From contig NZ_LZIN01000038.1 in assembly GCF_001667375.1 (NCBI RefSeq), positions 1 to 64,000 on the forward strand: a DNA stretch of 64,000 bases. Direction: 5' to 3'. The first letter of the stretch is position 1. Each line of letters begins with the position of its first letter. Source of the stretch: Mycolicibacter sinensis. Lineage in GTDB: Bacteria > Actinomycetota > Actinomycetes > Mycobacteriales > Mycobacteriaceae. Shown here one piece after another: positions 28,601 to 40,835 of the stretch. A program made the translations under genes and the position numbers. The notes under the pieces were generated by a model that worked only from the letters and a program-made list of their open reading frames with translations, searched no databases and was not told the DNA's origin.

Positions 28601-28839
28601 GTCGTCCTCCGGATCTACCAGACGTGCCGACTCGGGACGTCCTTTGCCTGCGTCGGCAGCTCCACCCGGCCGACGCCAGTGTGAGCCCTCACCTTGACTC
28701 TTCACCCTGCAAGGGTAAGGGCAACCCCGGCGGGATTGGGGATTTGAACGGCTTCGTTAGCGAATCGATTCCGGCCCGGTGCGACCTCGACGACGCCGCG
28801 CTACAACGGGCTTCGTGGCGGACCCGGGCCCGGTGTCCG

Positions 28840-28852
28840 TAACCTGGCGGGC
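28840..28852 (+). promoter_or_regulatory. lppZ leaderless -10
   Basis: TAACCT (28840-28845) then seven bases to ATG 28853. This fixes the start codon and implies a leaderless mRNA. Confidence 0.5.
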
Positions 28853-29974
28853 ATGCGGATGCGCGGGGCGGTTCACCGGGTGCCTGTCGTCTTGGGCGCG
28901 GCCCTACTGATTCTGACCGGTTGCGCGCACTTCGACGACGCGCAGTCCCAGCCCTTCACCACCGTGCCCCGCCGCGGGATGGCGCCCACCACGACGCCCC
29001 CGCCGCCGCCACCCCTGCCGGCCAACCCCTTCCCCAAGCAGTGCCCGGCGCCCGGGGTGATGCAGGGGTGCCTGGAGAGCACCAGCGGCCTGATCATGCA
29101 CGCCGACAGCAAATCGGCGCTGGTCGCCGAGCGGACCACCGGCGCGGTCAAGGAGATCTCGCTGACCGCCGAACCCAAGGTGAAGACCGTTATCGGCGTC
29201 GACCCGGCCGGCGACGGCGGGTTGATGGACATCGTGCTGTCGCCGACGTACGCCCAGGACCGGTTGATGTACGCCTACATCAGCACCCCCACCGACAACC
29301 GGGTGATCCGGGTCGCCGACGGCGATGTGCCCAAGGACATCCTGACCGGGATCCCCAAGGGCGCGACCGGAAACACCGGCGCGCTGGTCTTCACCAGCCC
29401 GACCACCCTGGTGGTGCTGACCGGCGACGCGGGCAATCCGGCCGCGGCGGCCGACCCGGGATCGACGGCGGGGAAGGTGCTGCGCATCGAGCAACCCACC
29501 ACAATCGGCCAGGCCGCCCCCACCACCGCGCTGAGTGGGCTGGGCGCTGGCGGGGGCCTGTGCGTCGATCGCGTCGACGGCTCGCTCTACGTCACCGACC
29601 GCAGCCCGAGCGGCGACCGCCTGCAGCGCATCACCAAGGACTCCCAGGTGTCGACGGTGTGGACCTGGCCGGACAAGCCCGGCATCGCCGGGTGTGCCGC
29701 GATGGACGGCATCGTGCTGGTCAACCTGATCAACACCAAACAGACCGTCGCCGTGCGCATGGCGTCGGGTACCGGTTCGGTCACCAGCGAGCCGGAGGTC
29801 ATGCGCCAGGACTCCCACGGCCACGTCTGGGCCGTCAAGATGTCGCCGGACGGCAACGTCTGGGGCGCGACGGTGAACAAGACCGCCGGTGACGCGGAGA
29901 AGCTCGACGACGTCGTGTTCCCGCTGTTCCCGTCCGGCGGCGGCTTCCCGCGCGCCAATGACGACAAGGACTGA
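28853..29974 (+). CDS. lppZ: Lipoprotein LppZ, beta-propeller
   Basis: 373 residues. Signal peptide with lipobox LTGC (C24), so it is a membrane-anchored lipoprotein. A Pro-rich linker (TTTPPPPPPLP) precedes a sorbosone/glucose-dehydrogenase-like propeller (MDIVLSPTYAQDRLMYAYIS, GLCVDRVDGSLYVTDRSPSGDRLQRI, HGHVWAVKMSPDGNVWGAT). It matches M. tuberculosis LppZ by sequence and position. Catalytic activity is not shown. Low-charge Pro/Thr linker suggests a spacer across the wall. Confidence 0.9.
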   Translation: MRMRGAVHRVPVVLGAALLILTGCAHFDDAQSQPFTTVPRRGMAPTTTPPPPPPLPANPFPKQCPAPGVMQGCLESTSGLIMHADSKSALVAERTTGAVKEISLTAEPKVKTVIGVDPAGDGGLMDIVLSPTYAQDRLMYAYISTPTDNRVIRVADGDVPKDILTGIPKGATGNTGALVFTSPTTLVVLTGDAGNPAAAADPGSTAGKVLRIEQPTTIGQAAPTTALSGLGAGGGLCVDRVDGSLYVTDRSPSGDRLQRITKDSQVSTVWTWPDKPGIAGCAAMDGIVLVNLINTKQTVAVRMASGTGSVTSEPEVMRQDSHGHVWAVKMSPDGNVWGATVNKTAGDAEKLDDVVFPLFPSGGGFPRANDDKD

Positions 29975-30289
29975 TCCGGTCGCGCATTGACCTGAGCTTG
30001 CAATAGGTCGACTCAGAGCAATCTTTGCAATCGACGGGACAACCCCTGCAGGTCGGACGGATTGCACGAACGGCACGGCTCTCGCCGGTCCGCAGACTGC
30101 CCGCAATAATCGACTAAAAATCTGTTTGACCAGGTATTCATTTGGGTCGACTCCGAAAATATAGACCGCTGTCCGACGCGTCCCCGTCGGCCGCGTCACA
30201 ATCCCGACGGTGGTTGGCCTCCTAAACTACTTTCAAGTAACCTTTCGTAAGCTGTGCGACCCGTCACAGAAACCGTAATGAGGAGACCC
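29975..30289 (+). promoter_or_regulatory. 315-bp gene-free region ahead of the GjpA-like gene
   Basis: No convincing gene. It is less GC rich than its surroundings. TTGCAAT occurs twice (29998-30004, 30025-30031), each followed by a CGAC; GGTCGACTC also occurs twice (about 30007 and 30147). Possible -10 elements (e.g. TAACCT near 30238) precede a GAGGAG ribosome site at 30279-30285. The repeats could be operator half-sites for the downstream gene. Confidence 0.4.
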
Positions 30290-31339
30290 ATGCAATACGT
30301 TGTTCGCTCACCGTGGATCGTCGCCGGCGCGGCGCTCGTCGGCGCCGGCGCCATCGCCGCCATCCCGGTCACCGCGCCGCTGCCGACCCTGCCTGCCGCG
30401 CACTCATCCGCGGTGGCGCTGACGGCCGACTTCGATCCGTTCGGAGCCTGGCAGGACGTGTTCGACACCGCCAAGACCAACGCCACCACGCTGTGGGACG
30501 CCGTGTCGGCGGCTCCGATGATGGCCAGCCAGCAGCTGATCGCCAACCTGATCAACGGCGTGTCGATCGACCCGCAGGCCGTCATCGACGCCGTCGTGCA
30601 GCCCAGCATGGAGACCGACCTGCCGATGTCACCGCTGCTGTTGAGCAACGACGCGCTGCAGGCACTGATCACCCTGGTGATGCCGCAGTACATGCCCGAC
30701 GACTTCCCCCTCAGCACCGATGAGCTCACGCCGGTTCTCTCTTTCCTGGCATCACCGCTCAGCGGGGTGCTGATCGGCGCGCTCGCCCCGAGCATCAGCC
30801 CGCTGGTTGCGCTCTACAACGGCGTTACCGAGATCAGCACCGCGTTGTCCGGCGACAACCCGGATTGGACGGCGGCGCTGCAGGACATGGCCAACCTCCC
30901 GGCCAACATGCTCGGCGGACTCCTCAACGGGGCCACCCTCAACCTGGATGCGCTGCTGCCCAGCCTGACCGAGGCCGGCCTGCTGCCCGAAGACCTGGAC
31001 GTCACCGCGCTCAGTTACACCTTCGGCGGCCTGCTGTCCCCCGGTCTCACCGGCAGCGACGTCGAGGGCTTCGTCAACCTGATCTCCGACGGCAGCTCCC
31101 CCGGCATCGGCGGCTCGATCATCAACGGATTGGGGCTGACCACCGGCCTCATGGGCTTCCCGCTGGTGGTTGAGGGCCAAGGCGTCGGGCTGCTGGGCGC
31201 GTGGCAAAGCCTGGAAGAGATCATCGCCCACGCTCTCGGCTGGGACGGCGTGAGCAATCCGCTCGACGATGTGGCCGCCGGTGGCAGCGCGGTCGGCACC
31301 GACCTGCTCGCCGACCTGATGGGTTCGATCGGCCTGTAG
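30290..31339 (+). CDS. Exported GjpA-like protein (putative outer-membrane porin family)
   Basis: 349 residues. The N-terminal signal sequence (WIVAGAALVGAGAIAAIPVTAPLPTLP) is followed by DFDPFGAWQDVFDTAKTNATTLWDAVSAAP, typical of the mycobacterial family annotated as outer membrane porin GjpA. The rest is rich in Leu, Gly, Ser, Asn and acidic residues with repeated NLLGG/LLNG-type segments. ATG 30290 is chosen for GAGGAG four bases upstream. Porin activity is a family annotation, not visible here. Stands alone, with its own upstream region and a strong terminator. Confidence 0.65.
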   Translation: MQYVVRSPWIVAGAALVGAGAIAAIPVTAPLPTLPAAHSSAVALTADFDPFGAWQDVFDTAKTNATTLWDAVSAAPMMASQQLIANLINGVSIDPQAVIDAVVQPSMETDLPMSPLLLSNDALQALITLVMPQYMPDDFPLSTDELTPVLSFLASPLSGVLIGALAPSISPLVALYNGVTEISTALSGDNPDWTAALQDMANLPANMLGGLLNGATLNLDALLPSLTEAGLLPEDLDVTALSYTFGGLLSPGLTGSDVEGFVNLISDGSSPGIGGSIINGLGLTTGLMGFPLVVEGQGVGLLGAWQSLEEIIAHALGWDGVSNPLDDVAAGGSAVGTDLLADLMGSIGL

Positions 31340-31360
31340 GCCCGTTCTCCAGCCCACGAG

Positions 31361-31388
31361 TGGCCCCCTCCGATCGCGGAGGGGGCCA
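31361..31388 (+). terminator. Strong intrinsic terminator after the GjpA-like gene
   Basis: Perfect 12-bp stem TGGCCCCCTCCG with loop ATCG, followed by CTTTCG. It is 22 bp after the stop codon and separates the gene from the small ORF at 31505. Confidence 0.85.
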
Positions 31389-31504
31389 CTTTCGTCGTCG
31401 GTAGCGTGCGATCGGTTCTCACAGAAGCTTTACCGACTGCGCCCCCGCGGCCTTAAATATCGGCTTTAACTTGGGAGTCACCTAGCGAAAAGGACGACGA
31501 CACG

Positions 31505-31606
31505 ATGTTGATCGACGTGCGGTGGCTGCAGTTCATCTTCGACCACCGGAGCAACCAGCGAGTCCGTCATCTGCCGCAGATCGCCGGCGCCGCCGCCGCC
31601 GACTGA
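31505..31606 (+). CDS. Candidate small protein, 33 residues
   Basis: ATG at 31505 follows AAAAGGACG nine bases upstream. The product begins MLIDVRWLQFIFDHRSNQRV and ends in IAGAAAAD; it is basic in the middle (R, H) with an Ala tail. It lies after a strong terminator and converges on gatB, so it would need its own promoter; TAACTT near 31468 is a possible -10. I do not recognise the sequence. A leader peptide is unlikely, since no plus-strand gene follows. Confidence 0.4.
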   Translation: MLIDVRWLQFIFDHRSNQRVRHLPQIAGAAAAD

Positions 31607-31616
31607 GGCGGCCGGA

Positions 31617-33119
31617 CTACCCGCAGGCTTTCAGCACCAGTTCCCGCACCCGGGCGGCGTCGGCCTGGCCCTTGGTGGCTTTCATCACCGCGCCCACGAT
31701 GGCGCCGGCGGCCTGCACTTTGCCGCCCCGGATCTTCTCGGCCACATCGGGATTGGCGGCCAGCGCATCGTCGATCGCCGCTTGGATCACCGAGTCGTCG
31801 CGGACCACGACCAGGCCGCGGTCGGTCATCACCTGGGCCGGCTCCCCCTCCCCGGCGAGCACTCCTTCGACCACCTGGCGGGCCAGCTTGTTGGACAGCT
31901 CGCCCGACTCCACCAGCGACACCACCTCGGCGACCTGCGCCGGCGTGATCGCCAGGGCGTCGAGTTCGACACCGGCTTCGTTGGCCTTCTGCACCAGGAA
32001 GTTTCCCCACCAGGCCCGGGCCGCCTCGCTGGAGGCCCCGGCTGCCACGGTGGCCGCCACCAACTCGACCGCGCCCGCATTGACCAGATCCCGCATCACC
32101 TCGTCGGAGACGCCCCACTCGTCTTGAATCTTCTTGCGGGCCAGCCACGGCAGCTCACCGATGGTGCCGCGCAGCTGCTCAACCAGCTCGGCGCTCGGCG
32201 CTACCGGCTCCAGGTCGGGCTCGGGGAAGTAGCGGTAGTCCTCAGCGGTCTCCTTGGCCCGTCCCGGGCTGGTGTAGCCCGCCTCGTGGAAGTGCCGGGT
32301 CTCTTGGATGACGGTGCCACCGCCGGTCAGCACCGCGGCCTGGCGACGCATCTCGTAGCTGACCGCCACTTCGACGCTCTTGAGCGAGTTGACGTTCTTG
32401 GTCTCGGTACGGGTTCCGAATTCCGTTGTCCCGGTAGGCATCAATGACACATTGGCGTCACAGCGCATCGATCCCTGGTCCATCCGCACATCGGAGACGT
32501 CCAGGGAGCGCAGCAGATCCCGCAGCGCGGTCACATACGCCCGGGCGATCTGCGGGGCACGCTCACCGGCGCCGGTGATCGGCTTGGTGACGATCTCGAT
32601 CAGGGGAACGCCGGCCCGGTTGTAGTCCACCAGGGACTCGCTGGCGCCCTCGATGCGGCCGGTGTCGCTGCCCACGTGAGTGAGCTTGCCGGTGTCCTCC
32701 TCCATGTGGGCACGTTCGATGTCCACCCGCCACACCGAACCGTCCTCCAGTGGCACGTCCAAGTGACCGTTGAACGCGATCGGCTCGTCGTACTGGGAGA
32801 TCTGGTAGTTCTTCGGCTGGTCGGGATAGAAGTAGTTCTTGCGGGCGAACCGGCACCAGGAGGCGATCTCGCAGTTCAGCGCCAGCCCGATCCGGATCGC
32901 CGATTCGACCGCGGCGGCGTTGAGCACCGGCAGCGAACCGGGCAGGCCCAGGCACACCGGGCACACCTGGGTGTTGGGTTCGGCGCCGAATGCGGTAGAG
33001 CACCCGCAGAACATCTTGGTGGCCGTGGACAGCTCGACATGCACCTCCAGGCCCAGCACCGGGTCGAAGCGGGCGACGACGTCGTCGTAGTCGAGCAGTT
33101 CGGCGACAGCAGCGGTCAT
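31617..33119 (-). CDS. gatB: Asp/Glu-tRNA(Asn/Gln) amidotransferase subunit B
   Basis: 500 residues (509 in M. tuberculosis). GatB signatures are [39 protein letters not shown] (zinc-site cysteines), [20 protein letters not shown] and the C-terminal YqeY-like tail. It binds misacylated Glu-tRNA-Gln and transfers ammonia delivered by GatA. ATG 33119 is supported by TAGACT seven bases upstream (leaderless). It is separate from gatC-gatA, as usual in mycobacteria. Confidence 0.96.
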   Translation of the reverse strand: MTAAVAELLDYDDVVARFDPVLGLEVHVELSTATKMFCGCSTAFGAEPNTQVCPVCLGLPGSLPVLNAAAVESAIRIGLALNCEIASWCRFARKNYFYPDQPKNYQISQYDEPIAFNGHLDVPLEDGSVWRVDIERAHMEEDTGKLTHVGSDTGRIEGASESLVDYNRAGVPLIEIVTKPITGAGERAPQIARAYVTALRDLLRSLDVSDVRMDQGSMRCDANVSLMPTGTTEFGTRTETKNVNSLKSVEVAVSYEMRRQAAVLTGGGTVIQETRHFHEAGYTSPGRAKETAEDYRYFPEPDLEPVAPSAELVEQLRGTIGELPWLARKKIQDEWGVSDEVMRDLVNAGAVELVAATVAAGASSEAARAWWGNFLVQKANEAGVELDALAITPAQVAEVVSLVESGELSNKLARQVVEGVLAGEGEPAQVMTDRGLVVVRDDSVIQAAIDDALAANPDVAEKIRGGKVQAAGAIVGAVMKATKGQADAARVRELVLKACG

Positions 33120-33126
33120 GGCCGAA

Positions 33127-33132
33127 AGTCTA
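33127..33132 (-). promoter_or_regulatory. gatB leaderless -10
   Basis: TAGACT on minus, seven bases before ATG 33119. Motif and spacing match mycobacterial leaderless promoters. Confidence 0.5.
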
Positions 33133-33142
33133 GGTGACCCCG

Positions 33143-33811
33143 TCACACCGGCCAGTCCTCCATCCGGTAGGCCGCGTCGAAGAACATCCACTCGTAGCGG
33201 GCGGTGGTGTGGAAATGCCGGCGCATCAGTTCCCGCTCGGCCGGTGACGCGTCCGCACCGACCCGGTCGGTGACCGCGAGCACCGCATCGACCACCTCCT
33301 GGAACTCCTGGCCGGCGTAGGTGTCGATCCAGCGTTGGAACAGCGGCTCGGGCGAGCCGTGACGCTGCAGGTGTTCGCCGACCCGGGCGTAGATCCAGTA
33401 GCAGGGCAGCACCGCCGCGACGGCTTCGGGGTAAGAGCCGGACGCGGTGACGGCCAGCAGGTAACTGGCGTAGGCCTGGGTGGTCGGGCCGGCCGGAACC
33501 GCCGCGGCCGCGCCGGCGTCGAGCCCCAGGTCGGTGAGTAGCCCGGCGTGCAGCTCGGTCTCGGCGGCGATCGCCACGCCGACGTGCTCGGCGAACATCG
33601 TCAGCTCCGCCTCGAGCGGCGCCTTGGCCGCACAGCCCGCCAGCGCCCGCGCGTAGGCCCGCAGGTAGTGGTCGTCCTGGACGATGTAGTAGCGGAATTG
33701 GTCGTGGCCCAAGGACCCGTCGGTGAGTCCGGTGATGAACGGGTGTGCGCAGATTCGCCGGTAGATATCGGCGGCCTGGTCCCAGAGTGCGTCACGTGTG
33801 CGATTGACCAT
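33143..33811 (-). CDS. TenA/thiaminase II-family protein
   Basis: 222 residues; all-helical TenA/PQQC-like fold. [35 protein letters not shown], the active-site cysteine in [15 protein letters not shown], and the C-terminal [19 protein letters not shown] with the catalytic Glu are present. TenA enzymes hydrolyse aminopyrimidines in thiamin salvage. No TPP riboswitch is seen. Start 33811 is 5 bases after TACGGT, and the gene is divergent from the DUF2237 gene across 33 bp. Confidence 0.88.
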   Translation of the reverse strand: MVNRTRDALWDQAADIYRRICAHPFITGLTDGSLGHDQFRYYIVQDDHYLRAYARALAGCAAKAPLEAELTMFAEHVGVAIAAETELHAGLLTDLGLDAGAAAAVPAGPTTQAYASYLLAVTASGSYPEAVAAVLPCYWIYARVGEHLQRHGSPEPLFQRWIDTYAGQEFQEVVDAVLAVTDRVGADASPAERELMRRHFHTTARYEWMFFDAAYRMEDWPV

Positions 33812-33816
33812 GACCC

Positions 33817-33838
33817 ACCGTAGCCCGCCCACTAAACT
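33817..33838. promoter_or_regulatory. Back-to-back leaderless -10 boxes (TenA / DUF2237)
   Basis: Plus: TAAACT (33833-33838), six bases to ATG 33845. Minus: TACGGT (complement 33817-33822), five bases to ATG 33811. Both genes appear leaderless, with -35 regions inside the opposite transcript. Confidence 0.5.
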
Positions 33839-33844
33839 GGCCGG

Positions 33845-34231
33845 ATGTCCGAGCGCAACGTATTGGGCGATCCGCTACAACCATGCGGCAGTGACCCGAT
33901 CACCGGTTTCTACCGGGACGGCTGCTGTTCGTCGGGTCCGGAAGACATTGGGCTGCATACCATTTGCGCGGTGGTTACCGCCGAGTTCCTCGAGCACCAG
34001 CGCTCGATCGGCAATGACCTGTCCACGCCGATGCCCGCCTATCGGTTTCCGGGCCTGGCCCCCGGTGACCGCTGGTGTGTCACCGCGGTGAATTGGCTTC
34101 GGGCGCATCGTGACGGGCGGGCAGCTCCGGTGGTGCTCGCCGCCACCCATGAACGCACCCTCGACGTCGTTCCGCTGGATGTGCTGCGCGCCTATGCCGT
34201 TGACGTGCCTGACGACCTGGGCGATCTGTGA
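33845..34231 (+). CDS. DUF2237-family protein
   Basis: 128 residues. DUF2237 features: NVLGDPLQPCGSDPITGFYRDGCCSSGPEDIGLHTICAVVT, FLEHQRSIGNDLSTPMPAYRFPGLAPGDRWCVTAVNWLRA. Conserved Cys, His and Asp residues suggest a metal or thiol site. Cytosolic, function unknown. Start fixed by TAAACT six bases upstream. Confidence 0.87.
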   Translation: MSERNVLGDPLQPCGSDPITGFYRDGCCSSGPEDIGLHTICAVVTAEFLEHQRSIGNDLSTPMPAYRFPGLAPGDRWCVTAVNWLRAHRDGRAAPVVLAATHERTLDVVPLDVLRAYAVDVPDDLGDL

Positions 34232-34235
34232 TCCG

Positions 34236-34589
34236 CTACGAGCCGAGCACGGCGCCGATACCGCCGTTTTGTTGCTGCTGCTGACGGTGATGGACGTACC
34301 AGACGAACTGCTCTACCAGCTCGCCGTATTGGGGGCAGTCTGCCATCACCGACCCGGCCAGCAACTGTCCGGTCTGGTCCTGAGGCAAACCGGAAGTAGC
34401 CAGGATGTGGTCGACGGCGTGTTTGACGCCCGCCAGAGTCGGCTGGTCGCTCATGAACGCGCAGACCTCGCCACCGTGCTCGTCGACGTATCCGCTCACC
34501 GCGTCGCCGCTGGCGTGCGCCGGGGCCGCTGGGGCCAGCACTACCGGCACGGCGCACAGCGCCGCGGCCATCCGCAACAGCTTCCCCAT
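34236..34589 (-). CDS. DUF732 secreted protein
   Basis: 117 residues. Signal peptide (LLRMAAALCAVPVVLAPAAPAHA) with cleavage expected after AHA, then a DUF732 domain with two cysteines (EVCAFM and DCPQY) likely forming a disulfide. It ends in a QQQQQNGG tail. DUF732 proteins are small exported mycobacterial proteins of unknown role. ATG 34589 has GGGGGG upstream. It converges with DUF2237, 4 bp apart. Confidence 0.82.
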   Translation of the reverse strand: MGKLLRMAAALCAVPVVLAPAAPAHASGDAVSGYVDEHGGEVCAFMSDQPTLAGVKHAVDHILATSGLPQDQTGQLLAGSVMADCPQYGELVEQFVWYVHHRQQQQQNGGIGAVLGS

Positions 34590-34694
34590 TCGCGCCCCCC
34601 GACGTTCGTCCATCCGGCTAGCGAACCGTAGTCCGCCGAACACGCATCGACCATTCGGTGACTATTTCCCCAACAGGTGATGCACAAACGCGAA

Positions 34695-35726
34695 CTACCC
34701 GAAAAACGCCGCCGCGTCGTCATAGCGGCTCTGCGGTACCACCTTGAGCTGGCGCACCGCGTCGGCCAACGCGACCCTGCCGATCTCCTGGCCCTGCAGC
34801 GACACCATCATTCCGTACTCACCGGCGTGAGCGGCGTCGGCGGCGTTCACACCGAAGCGGGTGGCCAGCACCCGGTCGTAGGCGGTCGGGGTGCCGCCGC
34901 GCTGCACATGCCCCAGCACGGTGGTGCGCACCTCTTTCTTGACCCGCCGCTCGATCTCGACGGCCAATTGCGCGGCGACCCCGGTGAATCGTTCGTGGCC
35001 GAACTCGTCGATGCCGCCGGCCCGTAGCTCCATCGATCCGGCGGCGGGTTTGGCTCCTTCGGCGACGACGCAGATGAAGTGCGACGAGCCGTGCTGGAAG
35101 CGCTGCTTGACCAGCCGGCACACTTCTTCGACATCGAAGGGTTGCTCGGGGATCAACGTCATGTGCGCACCGGAGGCCAGGCCGGCATTGAGTGCGATCC
35201 AGCCGGCGTGGCGGCCCATCACCTCGACCAGCATCACCCGCTGGTGGGATTCGGCGGTCGAATGCAGCCGGTCGATGGCCGCGGTGGCGACCTCCAGGGC
35301 GGTGTCGTGCCCGAAGGTGAGATCGGTGCAGTCGATGTCGTTATCGATGGTTTTGGGCACCCCGACCACCGGCACGTCCTCCTGTGACAGCCAGTGCGCC
35401 GCGGTCAGCGTGCCCTCTCCGCCGATGGGGATGAGCACGTCGATGCCGTTGTCGTCGAGGGTTGCCTTGACCTGGGCCAGGCCGGCGCGCAACTTGTCCG
35501 GGTTCACCCGGGCCGTGCCGAGCATGGTGCCGCCCTTGGCCAGCAATCGGTCGTTGCGGTCGTCGTTGGCCAGCTGGATTCGCCGGTTCTCCAGCAAGCC
35601 GCGCCAGCCGTCCTGGAATCCCACCACCGACGAGCCGTAGCGGGAATCGCAGGTGCGCACCACCGCCCTGATCACCGCGTTCAAGCCGGGACAGTCACCG
35701 CCACCGGTGAGGATTCCGATCCGCAT
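34695..35726 (-). CDS. pfkA: 6-phosphofructokinase
   Basis: 343 residues, same as M. tuberculosis PfkA. Group A phosphofructokinase: [16 protein letters not shown] start, [36 protein letters not shown] (catalytic TIDND), and [12 protein letters not shown]. The residue set (GGEGT rather than GGDGS) is common in actinobacterial enzymes. It phosphorylates fructose 6-phosphate in glycolysis. Confidence 0.96.
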   Translation of the reverse strand: MRIGILTGGGDCPGLNAVIRAVVRTCDSRYGSSVVGFQDGWRGLLENRRIQLANDDRNDRLLAKGGTMLGTARVNPDKLRAGLAQVKATLDDNGIDVLIPIGGEGTLTAAHWLSQEDVPVVGVPKTIDNDIDCTDLTFGHDTALEVATAAIDRLHSTAESHQRVMLVEVMGRHAGWIALNAGLASGAHMTLIPEQPFDVEEVCRLVKQRFQHGSSHFICVVAEGAKPAAGSMELRAGGIDEFGHERFTGVAAQLAVEIERRVKKEVRTTVLGHVQRGGTPTAYDRVLATRFGVNAADAAHAGEYGMMVSLQGQEIGRVALADAVRQLKVVPQSRYDDAAAFFG

Positions 35727-35786
35727 GAGATCCATCTTGCCGGGTGGCCGCCTGTCGGTTCCGCTGTTGGCCGGATCTCGCCCGGC

Positions 35787-36023
35787 TCAGGCCTTGGGGA
35801 CCGACCACCCCAGTTCGAACTCGACCTCGTATTTGACCCTGCTGCCCTTGTCCTCGCGCTCGATCTCGATCTCGCGCTCGAGCGCCTCGGGCACGTCGAG
35901 CGTGCCGCCGGCACCGTAGGTGATCGTGCCGGCTTCCAGTTCGTCGGCGAGGCGACGCAGGTCTGCGGCGGCCTCGGCCCGACTCATCATCCGTTCTTCC
36001 TCGTGAATCGTGACTTCTCCCAT
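35787..36023 (-). CDS. Amphi-Trp domain protein
   Basis: 78 residues. It matches the amphi-Trp domain: HEEERMMSRAEAAADLRRLADELEAGTITYGAGGTLDVP...EIEIEREDKGSRVKYEVEFELGW. These small proteins are of unknown function and end in a characteristic aromatic turn (LGWSVPKA). ATG 36023 is chosen by domain limits. It lies between gatA and pfkA on the same strand; spacings of 44 and 60 bp suggest possible co-transcription. Confidence 0.75.
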   Translation of the reverse strand: MGEVTIHEEERMMSRAEAAADLRRLADELEAGTITYGAGGTLDVPEALEREIEIEREDKGSRVKYEVEFELGWSVPKA

Positions 36024-36067
36024 ACCGCCAGGGTACGGATGCCATACCCGCGGGGGTATGTACTCGA

Positions 36068-37549
36068 CTACACCGGGGTGGGCAGAGCCCCCCGGGCGGC
36101 CTCGTAGGCGGCGCCCACCCGGTAGAGCCGGTCGTCGGCCAACGCCGGCGCCATGATCTGCAGGCCCACCGGCATCCCGTCGTCGCCGGAGAGACCCGAC
36201 GGCACCGACATCCCGCAATGCCCGGCCAGGTTCAGCGGCAGCGTGCACAAGTCGAACAGGTACATCGCCAGCGGGTCGTCCACCTTCTCCCCCAGCCGGA
36301 ACGCCGTGCTGGGCGTGGTCGGTGAGATCAGCACGTCGACGGACTTATAGGCCTCGTCCAGATCGCGGGCGATCAACGTGCGCACCTTCTGCGCCTGGTT
36401 GTAGTAGGCGTCGTAGTAGCCCGCTGACAGCGCGTAGGTGCCGAGCATGATGCGGCGCTTGACCTCCGGACCGAATCCGGCTGCGCGGGTCAGCGCCATC
36501 ACCTCCTCGGCGCTGTGGGTGCCGTCGTCACCGACGCGCAGCCCGAACCGCATCGCGTCGAACCGGGCCAGGTTCGACGACACCTCCGAGGGCAGGATCA
36601 GGTAGTAGGCGCTCAGCGAGAAGTCGAAGTGCGGGCAGTCCACCTCGGAGATCTGCGCGCCCAGCGCCGTCAGCTGTTCGACGGCGGCGTGGAACGACGC
36701 CAGCACGCCCGGCTGGTAGCCCTCCCCGCTGTGCAGCTGGCGCACCACCCCGATCCGCACACCCGAGAGGTCGCCGCCGGCCCCGGCTTTCGCGGCGGCG
36801 ACGACGTCGGGCACCGGTGCGTCCAGCGAGGTGGAGTCGCGCGGGTCATGCCCGGCGATCACCTGATGCAGCAGCGCGGTGTCGGCCACCGTGCGCGCGC
36901 ACGGCCCACCCTGGTCCAGCGATGACGCGCAGGCCACCAGCCCGTAGCGGCTGACCGTGCCGTAGGTGGGTTTGACGCCGACGGTGGCGGTCAGCGCGGC
37001 CGGCTGGCGAATGGAACCGCCGGTGTCGGTGCCGATGGCCAGCGGCGCCTGGAAAGCCGCCAGCGCTGCGGCGCTCCCACCGCCGGACCCGCCCGGCACC
37101 CGCTCGACATCCCAGGGGTTGCGGGTCACCTGGTAGGCGGAGTTCTCCGTGGAGGAGCCCATCGCGAACTCGTCCATGTTGGTCTTGCCCAGGATCGGGA
37201 TGCCGGCCGCGCGCAGCCGTGCGGTCACGGTCGCGTCGTAGGGGGGCCGCCAGCCTTCCAGGATCTTCGATCCGCAGGTGGTGGGCGCATCGACGGTGGT
37301 GAACACGTCCTTGAGCGCCAGCGGCACCCCGGCCAGCGCCGAGGGCGCCTCGCCGGCGGCGATCGCCTGGTCGGCCGCTTCCGCCGCGGCGAGCGCCTCA
37401 TCGGCGCCGACGTGCAGGAACGCCCCGTAGCGGTCGTCGGTGGCCGCGATCTGGTCCAGGTGAGCTCTGGTGACCTCGACCGAGGACACCTCGCGGGCAG
37501 CGATCCGCGCCGCCAGGGTGGCCGCGTCGGACCGGATCAGCTCACTCAC
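36068..37549 (-). CDS. gatA: Asp/Glu-tRNA(Asn/Gln) amidotransferase subunit A
   Basis: 493 residues. Amidase signature with K80, S155 and S179 as the Lys-cisSer-Ser triad ([23 protein letters not shown]). It hydrolyses glutamine and channels ammonia to GatB. The start overlaps the gatC stop by 4 bp (ATGA 37546-37549), so they are co-translated. Confidence 0.96.
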   Translation of the reverse strand: MSELIRSDAATLAARIAAREVSSVEVTRAHLDQIAATDDRYGAFLHVGADEALAAAEAADQAIAAGEAPSALAGVPLALKDVFTTVDAPTTCGSKILEGWRPPYDATVTARLRAAGIPILGKTNMDEFAMGSSTENSAYQVTRNPWDVERVPGGSGGGSAAALAAFQAPLAIGTDTGGSIRQPAALTATVGVKPTYGTVSRYGLVACASSLDQGGPCARTVADTALLHQVIAGHDPRDSTSLDAPVPDVVAAAKAGAGGDLSGVRIGVVRQLHSGEGYQPGVLASFHAAVEQLTALGAQISEVDCPHFDFSLSAYYLILPSEVSSNLARFDAMRFGLRVGDDGTHSAEEVMALTRAAGFGPEVKRRIMLGTYALSAGYYDAYYNQAQKVRTLIARDLDEAYKSVDVLISPTTPSTAFRLGEKVDDPLAMYLFDLCTLPLNLAGHCGMSVPSGLSGDDGMPVGLQIMAPALADDRLYRVGAAYEAARGALPTPV

Positions 37550-37845
37550 TGGCTCTCCCCCAGGATCTGCGGCACCGCGAAGCGGCCGTCTTCGGCACGG
37601 GGGGCGGCCGCGAGCGCCTGCTGCTGAGTCAGGCAGGGCACGATCTCATCGGGACGGGTGACGTTGACGGCCTTGAGCGGATTGTCGGTCGCCTGCACAC
37701 CGGTGACGTCCACGGCCTGGATTGTGCTGACGTGGGTCAGGATCGCGTCGAGTTGGCCGGCGAAGCCGTCGAGTTCGGCGTCGGTCAGCGCCAGCCGGGC
37801 CAGCCGGGCCAAGTGCGCTACGTCGTCACGGGAGATCTGGGACAC
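37546..37845 (-). CDS. gatC: Asp/Glu-tRNA(Asn/Gln) amidotransferase subunit C
   Basis: 99 residues from GTG 37845, the M. tuberculosis length. Helical N terminus ([21 protein letters not shown]), then the extended belt that wraps GatA and GatB. A TAGGCT -10 lies 8 bases upstream (37854-37859), borderline for a leaderless start. First gene of gatCA. Confidence 0.94.
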   Translation of the reverse strand: MSQISRDDVAHLARLARLALTDAELDGFAGQLDAILTHVSTIQAVDVTGVQATDNPLKAVNVTRPDEIVPCLTQQQALAAAPRAEDGRFAVPQILGESQ

Positions 37846-37884
37846 GACCGCCAAGCCTAGCCGGGCTGTGGAACAGTGTTCGCC

Positions 37885-40631
<2,747 letters not shown>

Positions 40632-40636
40632 TTATC

Positions 40637-40718
40637 CGGTTCGGTCTGCGCCGGAGTTTCGGCGCAGGGTGATTCTTGTCCCGCCGGCCCGCTGGCCAGG
40701 GCCGAAAAAACCGAACCG
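40637..40718. ncRNA. Candidate three-way-junction RNA upstream of ligA
   Basis: A 9-bp closing stem pairs CGGTTCGGT (40637-40645) with ACCGAACCG (40710-40718). Directly inside are an 8-bp hairpin CTGCGCCG/CGGCGCAG (40646-40667) and a 6-bp hairpin CGGCCC/GGGCCG (40685-40704), then A6 on plus (T6 on minus). All three stems are perfect. Minus would place it in the ligA 5' leader; plus in the exporter's leader. No known class recognised. Confidence 0.45.
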
Positions 40719-40835
40719 ACCCGAACCGTTCACGGCCTGTACACCGCGAGTGGTTAATCTGCGCCCTGCGTAAGCCATCGGGAGAGAGCTTGCTCACCAC
40801 CGCGGGACTGACCTCATTAGGAGCACCGAGCACGC

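Noticed and set aside
30254..30289. GTG start at 30254 for the GjpA-like protein
   Set aside because: ATG 30290 has a GAGGAG site at the right distance, and the signal peptide begins there.
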